DNA of 64,000 nt from positions 310,001-374,000 of the forward strand of contig NZ_CP121650.1 in the NCBI RefSeq assembly GCF_029714405.1, given 5' to 3'. Below are positions 10,154 through 19,298 of this stretch, piece by piece; position 1 is the first letter of the stretch; each line of letters opens with the position of its first letter. This stretch comes from Bradyrhizobium sp. CB82 (GTDB lineage Bacteria > Pseudomonadota > Alphaproteobacteria > Rhizobiales > Xanthobacteraceae). The notes under the pieces are model-generated. The model saw nothing but the letters and a program-made list of their open reading frames with translations. It ran no database searches and was not told the origin of the DNA. A program made the translations under genes and the position numbers.

Positions 10154-12292
10154 TCATTCCGCGGCGCCGTCTCGCACCCGGCGCAGCCGGGCGGCTTTGT
10201 ACAGCATGCGCGACAGGGCCTCGATCGAGTAGGGTTTTTGCAGCAGCTCGAAGCCGAAACTGCCGTCCTGCGCCAGCACGTGGCTGTAGCCACTGGTGAG
10301 CACGATCGGCACGTCGATGCCGCGATCGCGGATCGCGTGCGCAAGATCAAGGCCGGTCATGCCGGGCATCACGACGTCGGAAAATACCACGTCGAAGCGG
10401 TCCACATCCGCCGCCAGCTCGACCAGGGCGTCGCTGGCATTGTCGACCAGTGTGACGCTGTAACCGAGCTCGGTGAGCCCGTCGGCGGCGAAATTGGCCA
10501 CTTCGATATTGTCCTCGACGACCAGCACCGACATTCCGCTGCCGGCGAGTGCGGGCGCGGTGTCGGGCGCCTGCCGTTGCGGCAGCACCTCGGCGGGCAC
10601 ACGCGGCAGATACAGCGTGAAGGTGCTGCCGTGACCGACCTCGCTCGCAACCGTCACCTCGCCGCCGGATTGCTTGACGAAGCCGAACACCTGCGACAGG
10701 CCGAGGCCGGTGCCCTGGCCGACCTGCTTGGTGGTGAAGAAAGGCTCGAAGATGCGGCCGAGCTGGCTTGCGGGAATACCGGACCCTGTGTCGGTGACCG
10801 TGACGGTGATGAAGCCATGGCTGCCGATGAGATGTGCCAGGCTGTCGGGAACGGCCGTCGCGGCCTCCACCGTGAACGTGATCCTGCCGCGGCCCTGCAT
10901 CGCATCGCGCGCGTTGACCGCCATGTTGAACAGCGCCGTCTCGAACTGACCGGCATCGGCGTTGACGAGAAAGGCCTCCGTCGGCAGCCGCATCACGATC
11001 TCGATGGCCGGTCCGGTCAGCGTGGCGATCATGTCGCGCAGCGACTGCACGCGCGTGCCGACATCGAACACCTCGGGCTTCAGCGTCTGACGCCGCGCGA
11101 AGGCCAGCAGCTGCGAGGTCAGCTTTGCGGCGCGCGCGACCGCGTCGGTGATGGCGTTGATGTAGCGCTGCCGTCGCTCCTCCGACAATTGCGGTCGGTT
11201 CAACAGGTCGATGGAGGCGCGGATCACGGTCAGGAGGTTGTTGAAGTCGTGCGCCACGCCGCCGGTGAGCTGTCCGAGCGCCTCCAGGCGCTGGCTGTGC
11301 TTGAGCGCCTCCTCGGCGTCGCGCCGCCGTGCCGCTTCGGCCTGGAGGTTCTGCGTGCGCCGCAACGCCAGCGCGAGGATGAAGAACAGCAGGGCTGTGG
11401 CAGGCAGGCCGAAGATCAGGTGCTGGCCCATGGTGGCGAGCCAGCGCGAACGGATCGCCGAGGTCTCGATTCCTGCGCTGACATAGATCGGATATTCGGC
11501 GACGCGCTTGTAGCCAATGCGCCGCTCGATCCCGTCGGCGGGCCAGGCGATCGTCATCAGCCCGTGCTCGGGGCTCAGCGCGATCTTCCGGCCCACCGGC
11601 CCGCCCGGATCGAGCCGGACGTCGTGATCGAGGTGGGGATAATGCGCGAGCAGGACGCCATCGGTCCGTCCCAACGCGAAGAAGCTGCCGGGATCGCTGC
11701 CGATGCGGGCGTAGAAGCTCTCGAAATATTCGGGGAAGACCGAGGCCTGGATCACGCCGATGAAGCTGCCGTCGTCGGAATCGCGACGGCGGCTCACGCC
11801 GAAGAAGCGCGCGCCCTGGTAGGGCTGGCGCGGCGTCAGCGGCGTGCCGATGAAGGTGCCGATGGTCTGGTCGACATGGGCGTTGAAATAATCACGGTCC
11901 GAAAAGCTGATCTGCGGCGCCGGGTATAGCAGGCTGTTGACCAGCGCGTGACCCCGGGCGTCGAAGATCCAGGCGGATTTGAGTTGCGGCAGCGAGTCCG
12001 TCAGCCGCTTCAGGCGCCTGTGCAGCGCCTCCTCGCGGGACCGGATCGCCTCGTCGGAAAGGCCGCGCACCACCTCGTTGAGCTCGCCAAGGCTGCGATC
12101 GATGGTTTCGAAGACCTTGAGCGCATGCTCATGGGCGACGTCGAGCGTGCGCTCGATCTCGCGGTCGGCGATGTCATTGGTCGAGTTATAGGAGATCGCC
12201 GAAGCGATGACGAACAGCGCAATCGGCAGCGCCAGGGATGCCGCCATCATCCACTGCAGCAGTTTCAACGAATTGCGTTGCGCGCCCTGCAC
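10154..12292 (-). CDS. hybrid sensor histidine kinase with C-terminal receiver
   Basis: A 712-residue membrane sensor. TM1 is near residues 14-35. A periplasmic Cache-like domain covers about 36-285 (FSDRDYFNAH, ARFFGVSRR and FIGVIQASV are typical). TM2 is near 290-312. Then come HisKA with phospho-accepting His in GGVAHDFNNLL (about 350), HATPase with DTGSGIP and GTGLGLSQVFGF, and a receiver domain with the phospho-Asp in VVFSDVVMPG (about 638). No separate response regulator is adjacent. It probably senses a small external ligand; the output is unknown. Confidence 0.9.
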   Translation of the reverse strand: MQGAQRNSLKLLQWMMAASLALPIALFVIASAISYNSTNDIADREIERTLDVAHEHALKVFETIDRSLGELNEVVRGLSDEAIRSREEALHRRLKRLTDSLPQLKSAWIFDARGHALVNSLLYPAPQISFSDRDYFNAHVDQTIGTFIGTPLTPRQPYQGARFFGVSRRRDSDDGSFIGVIQASVFPEYFESFYARIGSDPGSFFALGRTDGVLLAHYPHLDHDVRLDPGGPVGRKIALSPEHGLMTIAWPADGIERRIGYKRVAEYPIYVSAGIETSAIRSRWLATMGQHLIFGLPATALLFFILALALRRTQNLQAEAARRRDAEEALKHSQRLEALGQLTGGVAHDFNNLLTVIRASIDLLNRPQLSEERRQRYINAITDAVARAAKLTSQLLAFARRQTLKPEVFDVGTRVQSLRDMIATLTGPAIEIVMRLPTEAFLVNADAGQFETALFNMAVNARDAMQGRGRITFTVEAATAVPDSLAHLIGSHGFITVTVTDTGSGIPASQLGRIFEPFFTTKQVGQGTGLGLSQVFGFVKQSGGEVTVASEVGHGSTFTLYLPRVPAEVLPQRQAPDTAPALAGSGMSVLVVEDNIEVANFAADGLTELGYSVTLVDNASDALVELAADVDRFDVVFSDVVMPGMTGLDLAHAIRDRGIDVPIVLTSGYSHVLAQDGSFGFELLQKPYSIEALSRMLYKAARLRRVRDGAAE

Positions 12293-12443
12293 AGTCGCTC
12301 CTGACCCGGAACGAAGTTTACTTGAATTTCCCGCAGGGAAGGAAGTGGCTTATGGGGGGGAACCTTTGGTTGCGACTGGCGCGTCTCCGCCCGCGAAGGC
12401 TGCGCCGGTAGCAATCATAGTGAAGACTACTATAGGTGGCAAA

Positions 12444-12472
12444 TCGGCCGCGGCCCTAACGGCCGTGGCCGA
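12444..12472 (-). terminator. possible terminator of the sdh operon
   Basis: Twelve-nt arms TCGGCCGCGGCC / GGCCGTGGCCGA with one mismatch and a 5-nt loop, just past the sdhB stop on the minus strand. Only a short T run (ATTTG) follows, so Rho-independent function is uncertain. Confidence 0.45.
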
Positions 12473-12486
12473 TGCATAAAGCTCGC

Positions 12487-13269
12487 CTAAACTTGCCGCT
12501 CGACGAGCTTCAGCTTCAGCTCGGCGATCGCCTCTGCGGGGTTGAGGCCCTTCGGACAGGCCTTGGCGCAATTCATGATGGTGTGGCAGCGATAGAGCCT
12601 GAACGGGTCCTCGAGATTGTCGAGCCGTTCGCCGGTCGCCTCGTCGCGCGAATCGGACACCCAGCGGTTGGCCTGGAGCAGGGCGGCGGGGCCGAGATAG
12701 CGTTCGCTGTTCCACCAGTAGCTCGGGCAGGAGGTCGAGCAGCAGGCGCAGAGGATGCACTCGTAGAGGCCGTCGAGCTTCTCGCGGTCCTCGTGGCTCT
12801 GGCGCCATTCCTTCTGCGGCGTCGGCGAGGTCGTCTTCAGCCACGGCTCGACGGAGGCGTATTGCGCGTAGAAATTGGTGAGGTCGGGGACGAGGTCCTT
12901 CACGACTGGCTGGTGCGGCAGCGGATTGATCTTCACCGCGCCGTCCTTCACGTCGTGCATCGACCGGGTGCAGGCGAGCGTGTTCTGGCCGTCGATGTTC
13001 ATGGCGCAGGAGCCGCAGACGCCCTCGCGGCAGGAGCGGCGGAAGGTCAGCGACGGGTCGATGTGGTTCTTGATCCAGATCAGGCCATCCAGCACCATCG
13101 GACCGCAGTCATTGGTGTCGACGTAGTAGGTGTCGATGCTCGGATTCTTGCCGTCGTCCGGGTTCCAGCGATAGACTCGGAATTCGCGAAGCTCAGTCGC
13201 GCCCGCGGGCTTCGGCCAGGTCTTGCCGCCGGTGATCTTCGAGTTCTTCGGAAGTGCGAATTCAACCAT
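12487..13269 (-). CDS. sdhB: succinate dehydrogenase iron-sulfur subunit
   Basis: 260 residues. It carries the three Fe-S clusters that pass electrons from SdhA flavin to the membrane quinone site. Visible ligands: [15 protein letters not shown] with a later C (2Fe-2S), [12 protein letters not shown] (4Fe-4S) and [17 protein letters not shown] (3Fe-4S). It is the last gene of the sdhC-sdhD-sdhA-sdhB operon, 24 nt after sdhA. Length and motifs are normal. Confidence 0.97.
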   Translation of the reverse strand: MVEFALPKNSKITGGKTWPKPAGATELREFRVYRWNPDDGKNPSIDTYYVDTNDCGPMVLDGLIWIKNHIDPSLTFRRSCREGVCGSCAMNIDGQNTLACTRSMHDVKDGAVKINPLPHQPVVKDLVPDLTNFYAQYASVEPWLKTTSPTPQKEWRQSHEDREKLDGLYECILCACCSTSCPSYWWNSERYLGPAALLQANRWVSDSRDEATGERLDNLEDPFRLYRCHTIMNCAKACPKGLNPAEAIAELKLKLVERQV

Positions 13270-13293
13270 TTTCGATCAGGCCTTCGCTTTCGC

Positions 13294-15129
13294 TCAATAC
13301 ACGCGCGCCTTCGGCGGGATGTACTGCACGTCGTTGGTCATGGTGTAGTTATGCACCGGGCGGTAGTCGATGGTGACCTTGGCGGCATCGTCGAGCCAGG
13401 CCAGGGTGTGCTTCATCCAGTTCTTGTCGTCGCGCTCCGAGTAGTCCTCGCGGGCATGCGCGCCGCGGCTCTCGGTGCGGTTGGCGGCCGAGTTCATCGT
13501 CACCACCGCCTGCGAGATCAGATTGTCGAACTCGAGCGTCTCGACGAGGTCCGAATTCCATACCAGCGAGCGGTCGGAGACGGCGATATCGGTGATGCCG
13601 CTGTGGACCTTCTGGATCAGGTTCTGGCCTTCGCTCAGGACCTCGCCGGTGCGGAACACCGCGCAATTGTTCTGCATCACGTGCTGCATGCCTTCGCGCA
13701 GCTTCGCTGTCGGCGTGCCGCCGGAGGCGTAGCGGTAATGGTCGAGGCGGCCGACCGCCTGTTCGGCCGAGTTCGCCGGCAGCTCCGGCTGCTTGCCGTT
13801 GGCGGTGAGCTTTTCGGCGCAGCGCAGCGCCGCGGCGCGGCCGAACACCACGAGGTCGATCAGCGAGTTGGAGCCGAGACGGTTGGCGCCGTGCACGGAG
13901 ACGCAGGCCGCTTCGCCGATCGCCATCAGGCCGGGGATGACGGCGTTGTCGTCGCCGTCCTTCTTGGTCAGCACCTCGCCGTGATAGTTCGTGGGGATGC
14001 CGCCCATGTTGTAGTGCACGGTCGGCACGATCGGGATCGGCTCGCGCGTCACGTCGACATTGGCGAAGATCTTTGCGGATTCGGAGATGCCCGGCAGCCG
14101 CTCGGCCAGCACTGCGGGATCGAGGTGATCGAGATGCAGGAAGATGTGATCCTTCTTCTTGCCGACGCCGCGGCCCTCGCGGATCTCGATGGTCATGGCG
14201 CGCGAGACGACGTCGCGCGAGGCGAGATCCTTGGCCGACGGCGCGTAGCGCTCCATGAAGCGCTCGCCCTCGGAGTTGACGAGATAGCCGCCTTCGCCGC
14301 GCGCGCCTTCCGTGACGAGACAGCCCGAGCCGTAGATGCCGGTCGGGTGGAACTGCACGAACTCCATGTCCTGGAGCGGCAGGCCGGCGCGCAGCACCAT
14401 GCCGCCGCCGTCGCCGGTGCAGGTATGGGCCGAGGTGCAGGAGGCGTAGGCGCGGCCGTAGCCGCCGGTCGCCAAAATCGTGGTCTGGGCACGGAAGCGA
14501 TGCAGCGTGCCGTCATCGAGCTTCAGCGCGATCACGCCGCGGCAGGCGCCCTGGTCGTCCATGATCAGGTCGATGGCGAAGAACTCGATGAAGAATTCCG
14601 CCGCGTGGCGCAGCGACTGGCCGTACATTGTGTGTAGCATGGCGTGACCGGTGCGGTCGGCGGCGGCGCAGGTGCGCTGCGCCTGGCTCTTGCCGAATTC
14701 CGTGGTCATGCCGCCGAACGGGCGCTGATAGATCTTGCCGTCCTCGGTGCGCGAGAACGGCACGCCCCAATGCTCGAGCTCGTAGACCGCTTCGGGGGCG
14801 TGGCGCACCATGTATTCGATCGCATCCTGGTCGCCCAGCCAGTCCGACCCCTTCACGGTGTCGTACATGTGCCAGCGCCAGTCGTCCTTGTGCATGTTGC
14901 CAAGCGAAGCGGAGATGCCGCCCTGCGCAGCGACGGTGTGCGAGCGGGTCGGGAATACCTTTGTGATGCAGGCCGTGCGCAGGCCCGCCTCGCTACAGCC
15001 GACGACTGCGCGCAGTCCTGCGCCACCCGCGCCAACCACGACGACGTCGTAGGTGTGGTCTTCAAGCGGATAGGCTTTTCCGTTGGTGGCGGGAGCGCCG
15101 TTGCCCTTGCCATTCGTGCTGGCGGCCAT
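13294..15129 (-). CDS. sdhA: succinate dehydrogenase flavoprotein subunit
   Basis: 611 residues. It oxidises succinate to fumarate with covalently bound FAD on the cytoplasmic face of complex II. The N-terminal dinucleotide motif [12 protein letters not shown] is followed by [13 protein letters not shown], whose His carries FAD. The active-site region [11 protein letters not shown] and the capping-domain arginines follow as usual. A short Gly/Asn/Lys-rich N-terminal extension (about 25 residues) precedes the core. It sits 3 nt downstream of sdhD. Confidence 0.97.
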   Translation of the reverse strand: MAASTNGKGNGAPATNGKAYPLEDHTYDVVVVGAGGAGLRAVVGCSEAGLRTACITKVFPTRSHTVAAQGGISASLGNMHKDDWRWHMYDTVKGSDWLGDQDAIEYMVRHAPEAVYELEHWGVPFSRTEDGKIYQRPFGGMTTEFGKSQAQRTCAAADRTGHAMLHTMYGQSLRHAAEFFIEFFAIDLIMDDQGACRGVIALKLDDGTLHRFRAQTTILATGGYGRAYASCTSAHTCTGDGGGMVLRAGLPLQDMEFVQFHPTGIYGSGCLVTEGARGEGGYLVNSEGERFMERYAPSAKDLASRDVVSRAMTIEIREGRGVGKKKDHIFLHLDHLDPAVLAERLPGISESAKIFANVDVTREPIPIVPTVHYNMGGIPTNYHGEVLTKKDGDDNAVIPGLMAIGEAACVSVHGANRLGSNSLIDLVVFGRAAALRCAEKLTANGKQPELPANSAEQAVGRLDHYRYASGGTPTAKLREGMQHVMQNNCAVFRTGEVLSEGQNLIQKVHSGITDIAVSDRSLVWNSDLVETLEFDNLISQAVVTMNSAANRTESRGAHAREDYSERDDKNWMKHTLAWLDDAAKVTIDYRPVHNYTMTNDVQYIPPKARVY

Positions 15130-15132
15130 GGG

Positions 15133-15537
15133 TTACACTCCGGATGACAGCTTGAGGATCGCGTAGGTCGAGGCGAGCGCCACCGCGATCGAGAAGAAGT
15201 TGTTGAGCATGACCGCAACGAGCTTCAGCTTCTCGTTGTGGACGTAGTCCTCGATCACGACCTGCATGCCGATCTTCATGTGCCAGGCGCTGGCGAAGAT
15301 GAAGAGCAGGAGGATCAGCGCGATCGGCAGCGAGCCGAGGATCTGCGCAGCGCCCGCCTGGTTGCGGCCGAGCAGCATCATGACGACGACGATCACGGGC
15401 AGCATCAAGAGCGTCATCGCGACGCCGGTGAGGCGTTGGCGCCAGAAGTCGGACGTGCCGGAATGCGCGGCGCCGAGATTGCGGACGCGGCCGAGCGGGG
15501 TGCGCATGCTGCGCTTGGGCGTATCGGTCGTGCTCAT
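15133..15537 (-). CDS. sdhD: succinate dehydrogenase membrane anchor subunit
   Basis: 134 residues with three membrane helices (about 35-58, 68-90 and 105-130). A basic N-terminus (RTPLGRVRNLGAAHSG) is typical of alphaproteobacterial SdhD. It anchors SdhAB and with SdhC holds heme b and the ubiquinone site; the heme-ligand His is likely the one in SAWHMKIGMQ. Its ATG overlaps the sdhC stop by 4 nt (ATGA), showing translational coupling. Confidence 0.93.
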   Translation of the reverse strand: MSTTDTPKRSMRTPLGRVRNLGAAHSGTSDFWRQRLTGVAMTLLMLPVIVVVMMLLGRNQAGAAQILGSLPIALILLLFIFASAWHMKIGMQVVIEDYVHNEKLKLVAVMLNNFFSIAVALASTYAILKLSSGV

Positions 15538-15932
15538 CGTCCGCCTCCGATCGCGTAGGCAATGATCCAGATCAGGACAGTGAGCGCGATGCCGCCGATC
15601 AGCGCGCCCCAGGTCAGCGCCTCGCGCTCATTGGCCTTGAAGCCATAGCCGAGGTCCCAGATGAAATGCCGGATACCGCTCAGCATATGGTGCATCAGCG
15701 CCCAGGTGTAGCCGAACACGATCAGGCGGCCGATGATGCTGCCGGTAAAGGCCTGCACGTGGGAGTACGCCGTCGGGCCGGAGGCCGCGGCGATCAACCA
15801 CCAGGCCAGCAGCAGGGTTCCGACATAAAGAGCGATCCCGGTGGCGCGGTGGACGATGGACAGCACCATCGTCAGCGTCCAGCGGTAGACTTGCAGGTGT
15901 GGTGAAAGCGGTCGTTCGATCCGTGCGGTCAT
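15534..15932 (-). CDS. sdhC: succinate dehydrogenase cytochrome b556 subunit
   Basis: 132 residues from the ATG at 15932 (MTARIERPLSPHLQVYRW); the frame extends 13 codons upstream but family members start here. RPLSPHLQVYRW and SIVHRATG are the family signatures. The heme-ligand His lies in LMHHMLSGIRHFIWD. There are three membrane helices. It is the first gene of the sdhCDAB operon. Confidence 0.94.
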   Translation of the reverse strand: MTARIERPLSPHLQVYRWTLTMVLSIVHRATGIALYVGTLLLAWWLIAAASGPTAYSHVQAFTGSIIGRLIVFGYTWALMHHMLSGIRHFIWDLGYGFKANEREALTWGALIGGIALTVLIWIIAYAIGGGR

Positions 15933-16418
15933 GGGCGACTTTGGTGTTTTATTGCGGCCCGGCAGGGGCACGCGGGGATCGCGAAAGGTCGGCCCTATTT
16001 ACGGAGTCGAATTCACCTGCGCAATCACCAAATCGCCATAAAGCGAATCGCCGTTCAGCTCTAGTGGGGTGGCAAAACAAGACCCATCAGGGGCTTGGTA
16101 TACCAGAGCGACATCGGGATGTTGAAAGAATGAATAATGAACCAATCTTTCCCACGCTCGCCTCGCGATTTGAAATCACAAGAGGATCATCCTCACGCGA
16201 ACCAGTTCGGTCATGCTGCAAAATGCAGCCGAAATAGTGTTGGAGGAACCCCAAAAGAGCCGGGGCGCCCGGCGTTTGAACGTTTCCGCCCTTTGTCACC
16301 GCAACCGGGCGGCTCCGATATGCATGCTCCGCATTCCGCGCCTGTCACATTCCCACCGACATAATCTAGAAGTTGCGAATGCATCGCTCTTCGTCCGGAT
16401 CCAGCCAGGAGGTTCGCG
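15933..16418. other. long intergenic region between sdhC and the TauE pseudogene
   Basis: About 490 nt with no convincing gene. The sdh promoter should lie near 15940-16060 on the minus strand. The middle part (about 16050-16240) is visibly less GC-rich than the surroundings. It contains the palindrome TGGTATACCA. Short ORFs here have no recognisable product. Confidence 0.6.
16096..16105. promoter_or_regulatory. GntR-type operator-like palindrome TGGTATACCA
   Basis: A perfect 10-bp inverted repeat matching the TGGTNNACCA consensus bound by FCD-class GntR regulators. It lies about 310 nt upstream of the TauE pseudogene and about 160 nt upstream of sdhC on the opposite strand. No GntR gene is present in the window. 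A 10-bp match can arise by chance. Confidence 0.35.
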
Positions 16419-16849
16419 TTGCGTGCCGGGATACGATTCGCGTGTCTCAATCTCCAGGACATCGTCGAGTTGGCGCTGTTGCTCATCGCGGTCGGTGCGC
16501 TCTCGGGCTTTCTCGCCGGCGTGTTCGGCATCGGCGGCGGTGCGATCCTGGTCCCCGTATTCTATGAATGCTTCCGCTGATCTCGATCCCGGGCGCGCTC
16601 GGCTACCTCTATGCCGGCTGGCCCGCGCCAGCGAACTATCCTGGCGTTGTGGCTCTGCAAATTCCGTTCGCGCTGGGCTACGTCTCGCTGATCGGCGCCG
16701 TGCTGGTGATGCCGATGAGTCTCGTCACAGCGCCGCTCGGCGTGAGAGCCGCGCATGCGATGTCGAAGCGCACGCTGGAGACCGCGTTCGGGTGCTATCT
16801 GTTTATTGTCGGCAGCCGGTTTGTGGTGAGCCTGGTGGATGGGCAGTGA
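16419..16849 (+). pseudogene. TauE/SafE-family permease remnant with central deletion
   Basis: A TTG start at 16419 follows a perfect AGGAGG at 16407-16412. The first reading frame gives the family N-terminus (LLLIAVGALSGFLAGVFGIGGGA is typical) and stops at 16578-16580 right after FYECFR. From about 16568 another frame gives the family C-terminus (LISIPGALGYLYAGWP, then VLVMPMSLVTAPLGVRAAH). From memory of family members near 300 residues, roughly 130-150 central residues are missing and the join is out of frame. Intact members export sulfite or sulfonates. It is now non-functional. Confidence 0.85.
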
Positions 16850-16879
16850 CAGAGCGGGTGTACGCGCTCACCACATTCT

Positions 16880-16988
16880 CGGTGTCATCGCCCGACTTGA
16901 TCGGGCGATCCAGTACCCCGAGGCGTCCGCGATGAATCGAGAAATCGCGGCGTACTGGATGCCCCGGTCAAGCCGGGCCATGACAGCG
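16880..16988. repeat. dispersed palindromic repeat, family C copy 1
   Basis: Arms resemble TCGCCCGACTTGATCGGGCGATCCAGTAC and ACTGGATGCCCCGGTCAAGCCGGGCCATGACA around a short spacer. Relatives are at 41182-41330 and 46471-46660. It separates the TauE pseudogene from convergent matB. Confidence 0.8.
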
Positions 16989-17043
16989 TGACGGTGGCCA
17001 ACTCTTCGCAACGGCTCCGCGCAATGACCGGAAAAGCGCGCCC

Positions 17044-18573
17044 CTACTTCTTCGCGTAGATATCCTTGTACGTATCCCGCAGCACGTTCTTCTGCACCTT
17101 GCCCATGGTGTTGCGCGGCAGTTCGTCGACGACGAAGACGCGCTTGGGCATCTTGAATTTTGCGAGGCGACCGTCGAGCGCCTTCAGCACCGAGGCTTCG
17201 CTGACGTCGGCGCCCTTGTTGCAGACGAGGACCGCGGTGACGCCTTCGCCGAAATCGGCGTGCGGCACGCCGATCACGGCGGATTCGATCACGCCGGGCA
17301 TGGCGTCGATCTCGCTCTCGATTTCCTTCGGGTAGACGTTGAAGCCGCCGGAGATCACAAGATCCTTGCCGCGGCCGAGGATGTGGACGTAGCCCTTGGC
17401 GTCGATCTTGCCGAGGTCGCCGGTGATGAAGAAGCCGTCGGGACGGAATTCCGACTTGGTCTTCTCCGGCATGCGCCAATAGCCTTTGAATACGTTCGGG
17501 CCCTTCACCTCGATCATGCCGATCTCGTCGCGCGGCAGCTCCTTGCCGGTTTCAGGGTCGGTGACGCGCGCGGCGACGCCGGGAAGCGGGAAGCCGACCG
17601 CGCCGGGCACGCGCTCGCCGTCATACGGGTTCGACGTGTTCATGTTGGTCTCGGTCATGCCGTAGCGCTCGAGCACGGCATGACCGGTGCGCGCTGACCA
17701 TTCGCGATGGGTTTCGGCGAGCAGCGGCGCCGAGCCCGAGATGAACAGCCGCATGTGTTTTGTGGTTTCGCGCGACAGCGCGGGGTTCTGGAGCAGGCGG
17801 GTATAGAAGGTCGGCACACCCATCAGCACGGTGGCGCGCGCCATCAGCTTGATGATCAGGTCCGGATCGAGCTTTGGCAGGAAGATCATCGCGGCGCGCG
17901 CGAACAGCGTGACGTTGGTCGCCACGAACAGGCCGTGGGTGTGGTAGATCGGCAGCGCGTGGATCAGCACGTCCTTGTCGGTGAAGCGCCAGCAGTCGAC
18001 CAGCGTCAGCGAATTCGAGGCGAGGTTGTCGTGGGACAGCATCGCGCCCTTTGAGCGGCCGGTGGTCCCTGACGTGTAGAGGATCGCGGCGAGATCGTCA
18101 TTCGTGCGCCCCACGGTGGCGAACTCACTCTTCGCCTTGTCGGCCGCATCAGTCAGCGAACCCTTGCCGTCCGGTCCGAGCGTCTCGATCTTGGCCTTCA
18201 CCTTGGCGGCGATCCCTGCGATGCCGTCAGTTTTGGAGGGATCGCAGACCACCAGCGACGGCTCGGCGTCGGTGATGAAGTAGTCGAGCTCGTTCAGCGT
18301 GTAGGCGGTATTGAGCGGCAGATAGACCGCGCCGGCCCGCACGGTTGCGAGATACAGCACGATGTTGGCGACGGATTTTTCGACCTGCACAGCGACACGG
18401 TCGCCAGGTTTCACGCCGCGCTCGACCAGCACATTCGCCATCTGGCCCGCGCGTGCGATCAGCTCGCCATAGCTGATGCGTCTGCCGTCATGGGTCTCGA
18501 TCGCAAGCCGCGTCGGATCTTTGATGTCATCGAACAGGCGGGAAAACAGATTGGCGTTGGCAGCTTGGTTCAT
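17044..18573 (-). CDS. matB: malonyl-CoA synthetase
   Basis: A 509-residue acyl-adenylate-forming enzyme. The P-loop motif YTSGTTGRSKGAMLSH is at about residues 165-180, ERYGMTETNM at about 305 and TGDLGKID at about 390. The catalytic lysine is in the C-terminal PRNTMGKVQK. Overall sequence and length fit MatB, which activates malonate to malonyl-CoA, rather than a long-chain FadD. Neighbouring genes on both sides are decayed, and no malonyl-CoA decarboxylase (matA) or dicarboxylate carrier is nearby. The function is therefore assigned by sequence, not context. Confidence 0.88.
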   Translation of the reverse strand: MNQAANANLFSRLFDDIKDPTRLAIETHDGRRISYGELIARAGQMANVLVERGVKPGDRVAVQVEKSVANIVLYLATVRAGAVYLPLNTAYTLNELDYFITDAEPSLVVCDPSKTDGIAGIAAKVKAKIETLGPDGKGSLTDAADKAKSEFATVGRTNDDLAAILYTSGTTGRSKGAMLSHDNLASNSLTLVDCWRFTDKDVLIHALPIYHTHGLFVATNVTLFARAAMIFLPKLDPDLIIKLMARATVLMGVPTFYTRLLQNPALSRETTKHMRLFISGSAPLLAETHREWSARTGHAVLERYGMTETNMNTSNPYDGERVPGAVGFPLPGVAARVTDPETGKELPRDEIGMIEVKGPNVFKGYWRMPEKTKSEFRPDGFFITGDLGKIDAKGYVHILGRGKDLVISGGFNVYPKEIESEIDAMPGVIESAVIGVPHADFGEGVTAVLVCNKGADVSEASVLKALDGRLAKFKMPKRVFVVDELPRNTMGKVQKNVLRDTYKDIYAKK

Positions 18574-18659
18574 GCAACATTCCTCGCCGGCGAAGGCCGG
18601 TCAAAACCGAGGGCTGGATTAGCAAAAACAGCCCCGATGAAGCAACGGAGACAGTTTGC

Positions 18660-19091
18660 ATGACAAACGGCAAGGAAACGCGTGGCCTGGGTCACGGGCG
18701 GCGGCAGCGGGATCGGGGAGGCCGGCGCGGAGGCGCTCGCGGCCGACGGCTGGACGGTGGTGGTGTCCGGCCGGCGCAAGGACGCGCTGGATGCCGTGGT
18801 CGTCAAGATCGCCAAAGCTGGCGGGGCGGCGGAGCGATCCCGCTCGATGTCAGCGTTGCCGCCGATGTCCAGAAGGCGCAATACTGGCGAAACACGGCCG
18901 CATCGACCTCCTGGTCAACAGCGCCGGTATCAACGTTCCCAGGCGAAGCTGGAATGAGTTGGAACTGGAGGGTTGGGACAAGCTCGTCGAGATCAACCTC
19001 CTCCATGCCGCCGCGCGTCTGCATCAACGAGGTGCTGATCAGCCCGACCCACAATCGCGGCTTCATCCAGACGCCGCTGAGCAGGGATTGA
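18660..19091 (+). pseudogene. short-chain dehydrogenase remnant with frameshifts and central deletion
   Basis: The start ATGACAAACGGCAAGG is intact. The NAD-binding motif VTGGGSGIGEAGA is only readable in another frame (about 18682), and the next part (DVSVAADVQKA, then GRIDLLVNSAGINVP) needs two more frame changes. After KLVEINL the sequence jumps to the C-terminal motif VCINEVLISPTHNRGF. The catalytic Ser/Tyr/Lys segment, about 110 residues by comparison with intact SDRs of about 250, is missing. It is divergent from matB. Clearly non-functional. Confidence 0.85.
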
Positions 19092-19298
19092 CGACACATT
19101 CGTGGTTGCCGCGGCATCCCGTGTGAGGACGCAGCGCCATCACACGGACATGCCGACCCAAAGTTTCACGCATCACAATAAATTATACTCCGAAACCGTC
19201 TCGCAAAATCTCCCGTAGTTCGGCCCAACGACGGCGCTGCTGCCTCAACATCGGGCGCTGTTGTTGCAGGACTTCATCCAATGATCGGGAGACTCTCC

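Noticed and set aside
12472..14637. 721-codon + strand frame opposite sdhB and sdhA
   Set aside because: Antisense shadow of well-identified genes; no domain, composition driven by GC at codon position three.
15933..16418. Small ORFs (for example minus strand 16087-16299)
   Set aside because: No ribosome site, no recognisable features and different GC profile; treated as non-coding.
17044..18573. Long-chain fatty-acid CoA ligase (FadD) identity for the adenylating enzyme
   Set aside because: Length (509), DCWRFTDKDVLIHALPIYHTH-type segments and the C-terminus fit MatB better than FadD.
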